Positions 17,578-25,836 are shown, counted from the stretch's first letter. The stretch: 64,000 nucleotides of DNA from Candidatus Bathyarchaeum tardum (GCA_029762755.1 JARVGH010000005.1:62001-126000); one strand, 5' to 3'. Numbers and translations: made by a program. The notes: generated by a model from the sequence alone, not told the origin.

Positions 17578-18606
17578 ATGAGAGGGGATATCGAATTTTC
17601 TGTCGGAGAAAAAAATACAATCTGCCGTTTGGAAACGTTATGGCTAGGTCTGAGGATATACCGTGGGCTATTATTAAACTTGTTTAAAATAAGGGCTCCG
17701 CTGTTTTGTGGGCACAAATTAACGTACAACTGCAACCTCCAATGTGGAATGTGCCCCTTTTGGAAAAGATTCAGCAAAGATTTGAGCACAGAGAGTGAAA
17801 AAGCAATTCTAAGGCAAATTTTTGATTCGGGTGCTTGCGGGATTGCGTTTGAAGGCGGAGAACCTCTCCTGAGAAATGATTTGGTCGAAATTCTTGCTTT
17901 TTCTCGGTCGCTGCCTTTGCACACAAGCCTTGTCACTAATGGAACTCTTCTCGAATCCAGAATAGACGAGATAGCACCTTACATCAATGGCGCCCTTTAT
18001 GTTTCGTTAGACGGTCTAGAAAAAACTCATGACACTATTAGAGGCGTTAGTGGCTGTTTTAGAAAAGCGGTAAAAGGCATAATAGCGGCTAGAGAGAAGG
18101 TCGCATTGACAATCAACACGACGATAATGGCTGAGAATATCCATGAGATTGAAGATTTGGTGAAGTTAGCAAAAGAATTGGATGTAAAAATATCCGTGGC
18201 TCTAGCGTATGAGTACTGCAACTCCAAGGCGTACGCACCTGCCAGTCATGAAATAAGAGAAACAGCTGGAAAACTTGTCGAGATGAAAAAGAAGGGTTAT
18301 CCTCTTGTGAATTCAATCAGTTATTTTAAAGTCATTGCAAAAGAGAAAAAATGGACATGTAAACCTTGGGCGGTAGTTAATGTGAGTCCAGAGGGGAATT
18401 TGGTCTTGCCCTGTTATGTTCGGAATGACTACACGACTAGCGTTTCTGTTTTTGAAACAGACATCAAAACTGCAATCTCGGGATTTGACTGGGAAGAAAC
18501 ACAGAACTGCCAAAACTGTAGTCTCCATTGTTATGTAGAGCCATCTCTTGTGCTTTCATGGGATTTTCGTACTTACCTAAATTGGGGCTTCAAATTAAGG
18601 GTATGA
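17578..18606 (+). CDS. Radical SAM protein with SPASM-like C-terminus
   Basis: The motif CNLQCGMCPFWKR holds the radical SAM cluster, and GIAFEGGEPLLRNDL is the GGE region. The C-terminal part has CKPWAVVNVSPEGNLVLPCY and CQNCSLHCY, at least five Cys that could bind an auxiliary cluster. The ATG at 17578 is 26 nt after a TTTAAAAATA box (17548-17557), so the mRNA is probably leaderless. A GTG at 17566 is upstream of the likely transcription start. The stop overlaps the start of a 42-codon ORF in an ATGA, so the two products are coupled. Confidence 0.82.
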   Translation: MRGDIEFSVGEKNTICRLETLWLGLRIYRGLLLNLFKIRAPLFCGHKLTYNCNLQCGMCPFWKRFSKDLSTESEKAILRQIFDSGACGIAFEGGEPLLRNDLVEILAFSRSLPLHTSLVTNGTLLESRIDEIAPYINGALYVSLDGLEKTHDTIRGVSGCFRKAVKGIIAAREKVALTINTTIMAENIHEIEDLVKLAKELDVKISVALAYEYCNSKAYAPASHEIRETAGKLVEMKKKGYPLVNSISYFKVIAKEKKWTCKPWAVVNVSPEGNLVLPCYVRNDYTTSVSVFETDIKTAISGFDWEETQNCQNCSLHCYVEPSLVLSWDFRTYLNWGFKLRV

Positions 18607-18731
18607 CTCGCGCCATCAAAGCGTATGTTAACGAACACGGAAAGAAAAGAAAAAACGCTAAAGAAGAACGTAATCAATCCAGCAACATCAGGCAACTGCT
18701 AAGCCAACTTTTACTAAGAACGATTAGCTGA
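18603..18731 (+). CDS. 42-aa peptide, translationally coupled to the radical SAM gene
   Basis: Begins inside the stop of the radical SAM gene (ATGA at 18603-18606), with AAGGG just upstream. The peptide is basic and hydrophilic in its first half (VNEHGKKRKNAKEERNQSS) and amphipathic at the end (IRQLLSQLLLRTIS). It has no Cys. The arrangement is that of a substrate or partner of the radical SAM enzyme. It may also be a small regulatory protein, and a C-terminal helix is likely. Confidence 0.5.
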   Translation: MTRAIKAYVNEHGKKRKNAKEERNQSSNIRQLLSQLLLRTIS

Positions 18732-18830
18732 TTTTCTTGCAACAATCTTTTCTGTATTCCATCTTTTTTGCTACTGTGTTGCTTTACCCATTTATAACCG
18801 GCCAAAACTAATTAACTGTCTTTTCTTCAG

Positions 18831-19343
18831 TTAGAAGTGGTTCATGATAAAATTTCTAACAGTTTGATGGTTAGCCAAAAGTTCGATGATCTTTTTTGTA
18901 GTTTTGGTTATTTGAACATCAAAAAATCTTGTTATAACCAACGAAATAATAAACACAAACATACCTACAACAAGCATCCCAACAGAGTCTATCAAGCCAA
19001 CAAACCATACGAAAAGAAATGTAATTACCCCGCCTATCATTCCCATTAACAATGATCTTATGATGAAATAAAGTCTATTCAACCAGGTAGAAAACAATAG
19101 AACCTTTATCACTGCCCTTTTCTCGATTTCACTTTCATCGCCACTGCTGTGCTTTGCAACACCTTCTATCTGCTCCAATACCCTCTTTGCGTAATGAATG
19201 TCGGATAAATGCAACATCATCTTTGCATAACGAACTTCGGATAAATCCTTGGAACTTGCGCTTTGAAGCTCTAACAAAATCCTTTGGGATATTTCCTCTA
19301 TTTCAGCATCCACTTTTTCTATTTTAGCCGCTTTACTTTCCAT
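18831..19343 (-). CDS. Two-TM protein with N-terminal helical region (last gene of a four-gene operon)
   Basis: 170 aa. Residues 1-75 are charged and helix-prone (EKVDAEIEEISQRILLEL); two hydrophobic segments follow at about 90-118 and 120-140; the tail is again charged. Its start overlaps the end of the upstream gene (19333-19343). No family recognised. The operon order from the promoter is PH-domain protein, 76-aa protein, 115-aa protein, this protein, which suggests a membrane-associated complex. Confidence 0.6.
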   Translation of the reverse strand: MESKAAKIEKVDAEIEEISQRILLELQSASSKDLSEVRYAKMMLHLSDIHYAKRVLEQIEGVAKHSSGDESEIEKRAVIKVLLFSTWLNRLYFIIRSLLMGMIGGVITFLFVWFVGLIDSVGMLVVGMFVFIISLVITRFFDVQITKTTKKIIELLANHQTVRNFIMNHF

Positions 19344-19680
19344 TTATCATACCCGAATATTCTAGTATTTTATTTAGCAACTCAGTTAACTTAGCTGTTA
19401 CCTGATCTGCAGTTAAAACAATTCGTATACATATTCCATAATGAAACTTGCCCGCCCTTACGGTTCGTGTACGGTAATCCGTAATTGATCCTTCAGTTTT
19501 CAATGCCCTCAATTCTCTTTCTATAAAATATGAAACAAAAAAAGGAATGACCCGTTCAAAGATATGGAAGAATTTAATGAAAATTGGCAATAAAAGATTA
19601 AAAATAGGAAGAAATGCGCGCCCACGCGCAGGAAAAAACCTCACAATAATTGGAATGAAGTTTACAAGATTTAGTTTCAT
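19333..19680 (-). CDS. Unknown protein with hydrophobic N-terminal half (operon gene 3)
   Basis: 115 aa. The first half has repeated hydrophobic/Phe-rich stretches (FIPIIVRFFPARG, LLLPIFIKFFHIFERVIPFF); the second half resembles small soluble domains (KFHYGICIRIVLTADQVTAKL). It starts 7 nt after the previous gene ends and overlaps the next by 11 nt. No recognised family. Membrane contact via an amphipathic helix is possible. Confidence 0.5.
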   Translation of the reverse strand: MKLNLVNFIPIIVRFFPARGRAFLPIFNLLLPIFIKFFHIFERVIPFFVSYFIERELRALKTEGSITDYRTRTVRAGKFHYGICIRIVLTADQVTAKLTELLNKILEYSGMINGK

Positions 19681-19687
19681 AGGGTCA

Positions 19688-19918
19688 TCAGATACTTGTT
19701 TCTGGGTTATGTTCTTTTTTGGTTATGAGCAGCCTTATTGCAATGTCGATTGTAACTCCTTCTTTATGACTTTCCACGTTAAAACGCCAATCTGTTGATT
19801 CAATATTCGCGTCCTTTACTAGATCGGCCACGTTTTCTTTGAATTCGCCAGCTGCATTTTTAATCTGGCTCATTTTGCTTATAGCTTCATCAATTACTTC
19901 TTCTCTTTTATCATTCAT
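19688..19918 (-). CDS. Small acidic protein, unknown (operon gene 2)
   Basis: 76 aa: helix-rich N-terminus (MNDKREEVIDEAISKMSQIK) then a beta-like stretch (WRFNVESHKEGVTIDIAIRLL). The next gene shares the idea of a C-terminal strand pair, so they may be related. GGGGGTGAAAGG lies before the ATG, a strong SD. Cotranscribed with the PH-domain gene (18 nt gap). Confidence 0.55.
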   Translation of the reverse strand: MNDKREEVIDEAISKMSQIKNAAGEFKENVADLVKDANIESTDWRFNVESHKEGVTIDIAIRLLITKKEHNPETSI

Positions 19919-19936
19919 ATCCTTTCACCCCCTACT

Positions 19937-20374
19937 TCAATGTTTCATAGACAATGTGATTATTCTGGAGCATTTGGAATGTTCATATCCTGTTGAAAAG
20001 GGTGATTGGAATTTGCCAATATTCTCGCTGATGACGCCATAGCCGTTTTCTGCAAGTGAGTTTGGCAAATTATCTAACTTCAGATGTTCATCTTCTTGAT
20101 GTTCTCCTTGGTGTTCTTCCCTGTGCTTGAACTTGAGTTTGATGGTTGAATTCATTATTACTTTGTCTAGAGTTACGTTCGAGATGTCTCTATAACTGTA
20201 ATCGGTGTAGTCCTTCTTCAAACCAAGTGCATTAGGATGCCACAGAATTATTCGTTCATTTGTAATGATTACGGAATCAATGTTAATCCGAGGATGATAG
20301 ATTTTTTCCTCAATATACAGTTCAACTTTTTCTTTCGAGCCAGGTATTTTCTTTAAATCATCAGGAGTAGCCAT
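19937..20374 (-). CDS. PH-like domain protein (operon gene 1)
   Basis: 145 aa. NIDSVIITNERIILWHPNALGLKKDYTDYSYRDISNVTLDK is the bacterial/archaeal PH-domain strand pattern (YokE/bPH type), with the usual T/S-N-x-R-I/L-I core. These domains usually bind membranes or proteins. It is the first gene of the 20374-to-18831 unit and lies 22 nt after a 28-codon leader ORF that opens with the repeated ATGTCTTAC element. Confidence 0.65.
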   Translation of the reverse strand: MATPDDLKKIPGSKEKVELYIEEKIYHPRINIDSVIITNERIILWHPNALGLKKDYTDYSYRDISNVTLDKVIMNSTIKLKFKHREEHQGEHQEDEHLKLDNLPNSLAENGYGVISENIGKFQSPFSTGYEHSKCSRIITLSMKH

Positions 20375-20396
20375 AATTATTAACCAACTTGCATGA

Positions 20397-20483
20397 TCAT
20401 TCTTTCAGGCATCCTTGTTGCCATTTTGAATAAATAACCATTCGAGCGTCATTGATAAGGTCGACGTTTTGAACGTAAGACAT
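20397..20483 (-). other. Leader ORF upstream of the PH-domain operon
   Basis: 28 codons, beginning MSYVQNVDLINDARMV, opened by the right copy of the 33-bp repeat. The first ten codons match the leader at 16251 in all but two residues. TATA-like ATTTTAAAC and CTATTAAAA lie 36 and about 25 nt before the ATG. It ends 22 nt before the PH-domain gene. Whether it is translated or is a DNA/RNA control element is not decidable by eye. Confidence 0.45.
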
Positions 20484-20487
20484 TGTC
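20455..20487 (-). repeat. Right copy of the 33-bp inverted repeat
   Basis: Complement matches 16247-16279 with a single mismatch (position 14). The two copies point toward each other across 4.2 kb holding the PRC-barrel, radical SAM and PH-domain genes. Either two related promoter/leader regions, or the ends of an invertible or mobile segment. Confidence 0.85.
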
Positions 20488-20569
20488 ATGCTATGCAAAC
20501 ATTGTTTTTTAATAGTTTAAAATACCCAAATTATTACAGGTAAAGATTAGTATATTAAGAGGTTTTTGT

Positions 20570-20872
20570 TTGAAGAGAAATAGGTTTGAAATAGTCAAGG
20601 ACATATTGATACTAACTAAAGAAAAGAACTTGAAAACGCCCATTTTGTCTGGTGCAAACCTGAGTTACAATCAGTTAGAGAATTATCTTGATTTACTTAT
20701 CAATAGGGATCTTTTAAAATCCTATGAATTTGAAGGAAAAAAATTTTACAAAACCACAGAGAAGGGTTTCAATTTTTTAAAGGTCTATCAGGACCTTAAC
20801 CCACTTTTGAATGCCCACGCGTCACCAACAGTGTGGGAAAAATATGTACAACAATCAATTATGCAGAGGTGA
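20570..20872 (+). CDS. Small winged-helix DNA-binding protein
   Basis: 100 aa. NRFEIVKDILILTKEKNLKT, then ILSGANLSYNQLENYLDLLI and RDLLKSYEFEGKKFYKTTEKG are the helix-wing pattern of archaeal winged helices of the SgrS/ArnR-like 'HTH 45' kind. TTG 20570 is behind AGAGG. It is followed after 6 nt by a membrane protein gene, so the pair may form a regulator plus membrane partner. Divergent from the PH-domain leader. Confidence 0.72.
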   Translation: MKRNRFEIVKDILILTKEKNLKTPILSGANLSYNQLENYLDLLINRDLLKSYEFEGKKFYKTTEKGFNFLKVYQDLNPLLNAHASPTVWEKYVQQSIMQR

Positions 20873-20878
20873 TTTTGT

Positions 20879-21124
20879 TTGAACAATCTTTTGCTTGGAA
20901 TTAATTTGTCTGACCCTAACTTTTGGTGGCTACTTATTGTTCTATTGGTGATAGGTTTAGTTGTCATATTGGCTTTCGGATTCTTGCTTGCATTTCCCTT
21001 CGCAGCCTTGACTGGAATAGTTGTGTTTTTGTTGACCGGCAGTCTTTTGTGGTCTGGATTAGCGTTTCTGATAGTGGCATTGCTTGTTGCTGCAATAGGA
21101 AAAATGTCCCGTAGGCGACGTTAA
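20879..21124 (+). CDS. Small hydrophobic membrane protein
   Basis: 81 aa with three hydrophobic stretches (about 13-35, 37-52 and 55-74) and a basic end (KMSRRRR). GAGGTG is well placed before TTG 20879. It forms a bicistron with the winged-helix gene. No recognised family. Confidence 0.6.
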   Translation: MNNLLLGINLSDPNFWWLLIVLLVIGLVVILAFGFLLAFPFAALTGIVVFLLTGSLLWSGLAFLIVALLVAAIGKMSRRRR

Positions 21125-21258
21125 AAAACAGATAATGAAGAACGCAAGCAAACACCCCTCTTCTTTTATTTTAGACTTTTTTATTCAACTTTCAGAGCGC
21201 TTAAAGAAATCTAAATAAGGTAATTTGTCATATTATTATATAGTGAATATTTTTGAAG

Positions 21259-21801
21259 ATGATTACTCGTACTTTTCGATTGAATCCAGAATATGACAAG
21301 ATTATGAATGATGAAGCAGAGAAGCATGGTCTTAGTGTTAGTGCCCTTCTAAATCAGATTATTCGGCAATATGTGTTGGTTTCAAGGTTTACTGAGAAAA
21401 TTCCAGCGATTACCCTTTCATACAATACGTTTGTTCCAATCTTGGAGCGTATACCTGACAACGATTTGGTTGAGGTAGCGGAAAAAACTGGTTCAATTAT
21501 TCCTGAAGAGGCAATTTTACAACGAGGACAAAAACTAAACTATCAAAATCTAACATGGTTTATAGACGTAGTTTATGGCAAATATGGAAACTGGTTTGAT
21601 CCTTCCCAAAGCATCGTAAACGGCGAGGAAAGAGTTCATTTGGCTCATCAACTGAATCATAAATGGAGCCAATACCTCGGGGGCTTCATGCGTACCATGT
21701 TCGAATCCACCTTAAATGTTGAACCTAAAATAGAAACAAGAGCCAATTCAGTGACCATGTATATTAAAAAATCTAAAGGTCCAATCCCACATATTGATTA
21801 G
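21259..21801 (+). CDS. Ribbon-helix-helix-like regulator with C-terminal domain
   Basis: The N-terminus ITRTFRLNPEYDKIMNDEAEKHGLSVSALLNQIIRQYV looks like a ribbon-helix-helix (RHH) domain. The remaining 130 residues form an unrecognised domain (LTWFIDVVYGKYGNWFDPSQ and a C-terminal strand TRANSVTMYIKKS). ATG 21259 is chosen over TTG 21253. Stand-alone gene, possibly a sensor-regulator. Confidence 0.6.
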   Translation: MITRTFRLNPEYDKIMNDEAEKHGLSVSALLNQIIRQYVLVSRFTEKIPAITLSYNTFVPILERIPDNDLVEVAEKTGSIIPEEAILQRGQKLNYQNLTWFIDVVYGKYGNWFDPSQSIVNGEERVHLAHQLNHKWSQYLGGFMRTMFESTLNVEPKIETRANSVTMYIKKSKGPIPHID

Positions 21802-21862
21802 CTAGAAAACCCTAATGATTCGTTTTCTGTCAAAATAGCGTGGAGATGGGGCTTTAGGTAGG

Positions 21863-22111
21863 TTATTTTTTGTTTATGACCCAACTGTTAGCCTCAAATT
21901 TTACTTCATTGACTGTTATTTTATGGGTTTTTAGTTCTTTATTATCAGCGTCAAAGTCATTATTGTCGATCCAATCAAGTTCCTCATCCAAAAGATTAGA
22001 AAGCGCTAAAGACGTAAAGTCTTCTCTGGTTACGTCCATGATTTTGCAAACAAAATCTAGAGGCAAACCTAGTCTGTCATCAAATTTAACGTTACTTTTT
22101 TCATTCATCAA
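21863..22111 (-). CDS. Small acidic protein, unknown
   Basis: 82 aa, acidic, with a possible helical core (LPLDFVCKIMDVTREDFTSLALSNLLDEELDWI). The opposite strand is also open but reads Ser-rich, so this strand is favoured. No family recognised. Isolated between two plus-strand genes. Confidence 0.45.
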   Translation of the reverse strand: MMNEKSNVKFDDRLGLPLDFVCKIMDVTREDFTSLALSNLLDEELDWIDNNDFDADNKELKTHKITVNEVKFEANSWVINKK

Positions 22112-22195
22112 ATAACATCAAATCTCAACTAACACATTTAGTTAACCTAGATTCTCCAGAGATGAATAAAAACATGAAGTATATACTTTAACACA

Positions 22196-22309
22196 ATGTC
22201 TTACGTTGCAAACATGGAGTTTATTTACAATTTCATAATAATAGCATTATTTGCATGGACGATGAATAAGTTTTGGAGCAACCAGAAATTATTGAACAGG
22301 GTTTGTTAG
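22196..22309 (+). other. Leader ORF with one membrane segment (ATGTCTTACGTT element)
   Basis: 37 codons beginning MSYVANMEF, with one hydrophobic segment (FIIIALFAWTM). Opened by the same ATGTCTTACGTT element as at 20483 and 60501. Possible TATA boxes are GAATAAAAAC about 28 nt and TATATAC about 14 nt before the ATG. It overlaps the next gene (22273) in another frame. Confidence 0.45.
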
Positions 22310-22608
22310 ACGTTAAAACCCATAATCTTATGATGCGACTAATTGAAGAAAGACGAAGTCTTTCACGAATAAAAACCAATCAAATCAAGCACAGTAACAA
22401 CGATGAAGAATATCGAAACTTCTTGAAGAAGTTGAAAAAAAATAAAGAAGAACACATCAAAGAACTAGAAGAACGCTTAGGAAAAACACCTGTTCTAAAT
22501 TTGGAGATGAAGCCCCAGAAGAATCTTAGAGCACTGCTGACGAACCAAGGAAGCACAGAAAAGGGCACAGCTGAGTTATCGAAAGGGTATAATCTTCCAA
22601 CAAAATAG
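22273..22608 (+). CDS. Coiled-coil-like basic protein, unknown
   Basis: 111 aa from TTG 22273; charged and helix-prone over about 20-80 (FLKKLKKNKEEHIKELEERLG). No hydrophobic segment. No SD is obvious. No family recognised. It overlaps the preceding leader ORF, which may couple their translation. Confidence 0.4.
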   Translation: MEQPEIIEQGLLDVKTHNLMMRLIEERRSLSRIKTNQIKHSNNDEEYRNFLKKLKKNKEEHIKELEERLGKTPVLNLEMKPQKNLRALLTNQGSTEKGTAELSKGYNLPTK

Positions 22609-22661
22609 CATAACGAGTTCGGTGAGAACTCATGTATTTCAAGGAAATAATTTTTAGTTGA

Positions 22662-23348
22662 TTTGTTTACCGCTTACCGTTGTTGTTGGTGTATAATGAA
22701 GAAGAGGGTATAGTGCCCGCCCGTTGTGAATTGAAAGAAGTTTTGAATAAACCAAATCTATTGGTTGTGCATGGAAACAGTTCAGACAGAGCCCTTGAAC
22801 TAGCTAAAGAGCTATGAGCAGAAGTGATAATTCAGAACGGAAAAGGTAAAGGCAATGCAATTTCTGAAGGGTTAGACCTGCTTAATGGAGATGCATGTTA
22901 TATTGTCTTTACAGATGCAGATTTCAAGTATCCTGCTAAACATACTAAGGAAATGGTTACCATTCTTGACTTGAATTTTAAAGTTGGAATGATTTTTGGG
23001 GATAGATTCATCGAGACTTATGGGTTAGAATCTGACAGAAATCAGTTCTACATCGGACATCAAATTTTAGGTTTTGTTCAAAGCGTTTTTAATGGAGTAA
23101 AAATGAATTATCATTTTACTCGGTTAAGAATCATGAGATTTGAATTATTAAAAGGTTGGAAACCAAAATCATCTAGATTTGATATTGAAGCAGAATTAAA
23201 TCGCCAGGTTAGGCGATTAGGATACACGATTGTAGAATTGCCAATTAATTATCGAAAAAGATTGGGTAAAAAGAAACTTGGTTTCAGAAAGATATTGAGA
23301 CGAATAATCATCTCAAGTATGATTGATGCGGATACAGAAGAGATCTGA
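22662..23348 (+). pseudogene. Glycosyltransferase family 2 gene interrupted by one in-frame TGA
   Basis: One continuous frame reads LPLLLVYNEEEGIV, then NLLVVHGNSSDRALELAKEL, a TGA at 22815-22817, then AEVIIQNGKGKGNAISEGLD, FTDADFKYPAKH and the rest of a GT2 catalytic domain. Related enzymes usually have Gly at the TGA position (KELGAEVI), so a single GGA-to-TGA change would explain it. The N-terminus is also short, with no clear start. The intact tail from 22824 lacks the nucleotide-binding start. Most likely a recent pseudogene; sequencing error or recoding are alternatives. Confidence 0.72.
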
Positions 23349-23568
23349 GCTTAGCTGAGGTTTATTTTTCTATTTAAAACCAATTCTGCAAACGCGCGGC
23401 ACACATCAATGAGGTTAGATTTTTTGCTTCTTTTTGTTCTCTTCTTCGGCTATATGTTTCGGGGGACATAGGATAATATCTTTAGATCTTAAACAATTAA
23501 GCCAATAGTCTTATAAGCGCGTATGCACATATTAAGTTATGAGAATAAGCAAAGTAAGGTGAATAAAA

Positions 23569-23688
23569 ATGATAACAAAAATAATACGTGAAAGCATCAT
23601 AAGGCAATTTGCTTATTGGAAAAACATCTAGCCTTTGGGGCTTGCAAAAAAACTAAAAAAAATAAAAACTGGTGTAGGCGGTAATTGA
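23569..23688 (+). pseudogene. Short ORF with an in-frame TAG, upstream of an RHH gene
   Basis: An ORF behind an excellent SD (AAGGTGA, 6-nt spacer) starts MITKIIRESIIRQFAYWKNI, hits TAG at 23629-23631, continues in frame as PLGLAKKLKKIKTGVGGN and stops at TGA 1 nt before the RHH ATG at 23690. The 20-aa peptide could be complete. Continuity up to the next gene makes a broken 39-aa gene plausible. Confidence 0.35.
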
Positions 23689-23689
23689 A

Positions 23690-23833
23690 ATGGGCAGAAT
23701 AAGTGTATCAATTTCGGATGAACTGGAAAAGTCGCTCAGGTTCAAGACAATAGAAAGATTTGGCGGAAAAAAAGGCGACCTATCCAAAGCTGTTGAAGAA
23801 GCCATAAAAACATGGATTGCCACAGAAAAATAG
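23690..23833 (+). CDS. Ribbon-helix-helix protein (47 aa)
   Basis: MGRISVSISDELEKSLRFKTIERFGGKKGDLSKAVEEAI shows an N-terminal strand, then two helices: a ribbon-helix-helix of the CopG/antitoxin type. No toxin partner follows; downstream to 24158 I see no gene. Either an orphan antitoxin or a small repressor. SD weak (AGGCGG). Confidence 0.6.
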   Translation: MGRISVSISDELEKSLRFKTIERFGGKKGDLSKAVEEAIKTWIATEK

Positions 23834-24158
23834 ACACAGGCAGATACAAAATATCAATCGCCTTTTCGCTCACAGATGTAATCGCAATACACCACAACTT
23901 TCCTTTCAATAAGTTATTCTGGGGTTTTATCTTGTATGTAAAAAACAAGTACAGAATGAGCAGGTCAAACTAATTCAGCGAAGTTGAATGCAGATTTTGC
24001 ATTTACGCGTCTATAAGTTACTGTTGGCGCAAATTCCCCTGTAACCGTTGGAAAGCAAATGATTGCTAACAAGTGGAATCCAAATTATTTCAGTGTTGAA
24101 ACACTCATTCTTTAGAAACCCTGAATGTATAAACAAAGAGGATTAGAGAGGTGAAAAA

Positions 24159-24341
24159 TTGACTTTAAAACCTAAGACTATACAAATAGAGCGAATACCT
24201 GAAGCTAGAGACGCAGAAACATGGACAAAATTCAATGAAAGATTAAATGACTTAGCAAATCAAGGATACAAAGTATCATTTACAACCGACACTTACATCC
24301 TATTAAGGAGAAAGACAGCCGCAACTCGGCGAGAAGAATAA
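24159..24341 (+). CDS. Small protein, unknown (60 aa)
   Basis: TTG 24159 behind GAGGTGA, a strong SD. Soluble, charged; helix plus two strands (WTKFNERLNDLANQGYKVSF, TTDTYILLRRK), reminiscent of small DUF4177-type proteins, where a strand-helix-strand fold is usual. Not certain. Confidence 0.5.
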   Translation: MTLKPKTIQIERIPEARDAETWTKFNERLNDLANQGYKVSFTTDTYILLRRKTAATRREE

Positions 24342-24553
24342 CCTAAAACGTGTATCTTTAAAGCGGAATACATGCACGTTTTTTATTCGTTGAACCTTCG
24401 AAGGTTTACTCAGGATTTTTTCGATCGAGACCGATCTGCATATCTGTACTTGCGGAGAGGCACTCTTGAGAAGATTAATGCATTGCTAACAATTATAACT
24501 TTCAAGAGGCAAGTTTTACAAATGCAAAAACAAAAAGGGGGTATAATCTAGAG

Positions 24554-24793
24554 ATGTCCACAAAAACTTGGAAATCTCATCCTTTAAACACGACAATAGT
24601 GGAAATCTTGGAGCGAAAAGGTCCCGTGACAGATGTAGAACTCTACAACTTGATTGGGGAATCCCATGGTGAAACTGGATTTGGAGACCTAAACAAGACC
24701 TTGATGCGACTGGAAATACACGGCAAAATATACGTCTCCACTAGCACGAAAGGAAAAAGAATGGTTGAATTGATCGCGAAAAAAGAGAGTTAA
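24554..24793 (+). CDS. Small winged-helix protein (79 aa)
   Basis: LNTTIVEILERKGPVTDVELYNLIGE, DLNKTLMRLEIHGKIYVST and KGKRMVELIAK are the three helices and wing of a winged helix. GGGGGT lies about 14 nt before ATG 24554. Probably a small DNA-binding regulator, occurring singly. Confidence 0.62.
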   Translation: MSTKTWKSHPLNTTIVEILERKGPVTDVELYNLIGESHGETGFGDLNKTLMRLEIHGKIYVSTSTKGKRMVELIAKKES

Positions 24794-24989
24794 TACATAT
24801 GATGTTCTTTTACTTTTGTTCAAAACTTCCTAACTCTAGCTATGAAACGCTCTAAAAATGTTTAATCATTATTCTTACATTGAACATCAATCACATTTGG
24901 AGTTGATGGATATTTTGTATAGAAATCAATCAAGATTACGAAATCATTTTCTTTATATTGCGAGGCGTTCTTTATTATTTGGTGATTAT

Positions 24990-25238
24990 ATGACTGAAGC
25001 AAAAAGAAAGAAGACTAAGCATACTGACACTTACGACGCTGAAAAAAAGATTGAACGTGAAACGGGGGACATTTATGATGAAGAACAAAGAGGAGAAATG
25101 TTGAAAGCAGACGGAATTACTGTTGCCGAAAATGGGTTTATGCAAGGAAGAAAAATGACTCCAAAAAAGAGAAAACATTCTAGTCATAAAGACACGGTTT
25201 CAGTTCAACTCGCTGCAGAAGAATACACTGAAGACTAA
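24990..25238 (+). CDS. Small highly charged protein, unknown
   Basis: 82 aa from ATG 24990 (GGTGA just upstream). Rich in Lys, Glu and Thr, with no hydrophobic core in the first half (EAKRKKTKHTDTYDAEKK). The frame is open 44 codons further upstream, but that part is unlike the rest. Probably disordered or nucleic-acid binding. Confidence 0.42.
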   Translation: MTEAKRKKTKHTDTYDAEKKIERETGDIYDEEQRGEMLKADGITVAENGFMQGRKMTPKKRKHSSHKDTVSVQLAAEEYTED

Positions 25239-25272
25239 ATCAGCGTTCACTGTCACTGTCTCTTCTTACATC

Positions 25273-25437
25273 TTATGACAGTGGCTGTAAAAAGTAGAAT
25301 TTGCCGTTATCCGCTGGACATCCACAGGGCAAATTCGTTACTTCGTTAAAATTGATAGACGATACGTTTTTGATTAGAATTCCTTTTGCACCACATTTTT
25401 TGCATTCGTAAATTATAGTAGATTTTGTTTCACTCAA
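25273..25437 (-). CDS. Small zinc-ribbon-like protein (54 aa)
   Basis: Begins MSETKSTIIYECKKCGAKGIL; CxxC then CxC (LPCGCPADNGKF) could bind one zinc. AAGGTGA precedes the TTG at 25435-25437, and the start overlaps the stop of the upstream gene by 4 nt. Rubredoxin-like or zinc-ribbon fold likely. Confidence 0.58.
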   Translation of the reverse strand: MSETKSTIIYECKKCGAKGILIKNVSSINFNEVTNLPCGCPADNGKFYFLQPLS

Positions 25438-25796
25438 TTAATCACCTTAAACATTCGTGTTTTGACATTTTTGTATCTATGATAAAAACAAGATAAACTC
25501 AAATGAATCAAAAATCTAATGCACTCCACTGCTCTTAAATATTCTTTGTTGCCACGAATCATTTCCACAAGTTGTGATAACATTCTGCAAGTTGCTTTTG
25601 TTTTGTAGCAGGATTTAAACCGTTGCACATTTGAACAAACGTCTTTCACAAGCTCACAAGGTGTAGTAACATCATTAGGAGAAGCATTATTTTCAAGCGA
25701 TGTAGTTAAAATATTAACAGGTTTTGGGCTGGTAATACTTTCAGTTTTATTCTTTGGGGGACGCACAAGAATAGATATTGTCCCATCGACCTCCAC
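25434..25796 (-). CDS. Unknown protein, Cys-containing (120 aa)
   Basis: The first half is Thr/Ser-rich; the second half has several Cys (CELVKDVCSNVQRFKSCYKTKATCRM) and a helix near the C-terminus. Coupled to the zinc-ribbon-like gene. The start is a GTG at 25796 with no clear SD, so it is uncertain. No recognised family. Confidence 0.42.
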   Translation of the reverse strand: MEVDGTISILVRPPKNKTESITSPKPVNILTTSLENNASPNDVTTPCELVKDVCSNVQRFKSCYKTKATCRMLSQLVEMIRGNKEYLRAVECIRFLIHLSLSCFYHRYKNVKTRMFKVIN

Positions 25797-25836
25797 ATGA
25801 AATCTATTTCACATCTTATGAATGGAGATGCTTTGA

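Noticed and set aside
21870-22115. Plus-strand ORF opposite 21863-22111
   Set aside because: Ser/Leu-rich with no start signal; the minus-strand protein has more natural composition.
23629-23631. TAG read as pyrrolysine
   Set aside because: Only one site, no pyl genes visible, and TAG is used as an ordinary stop elsewhere in the window (for example at the end of the geranylgeranyl reductase gene).
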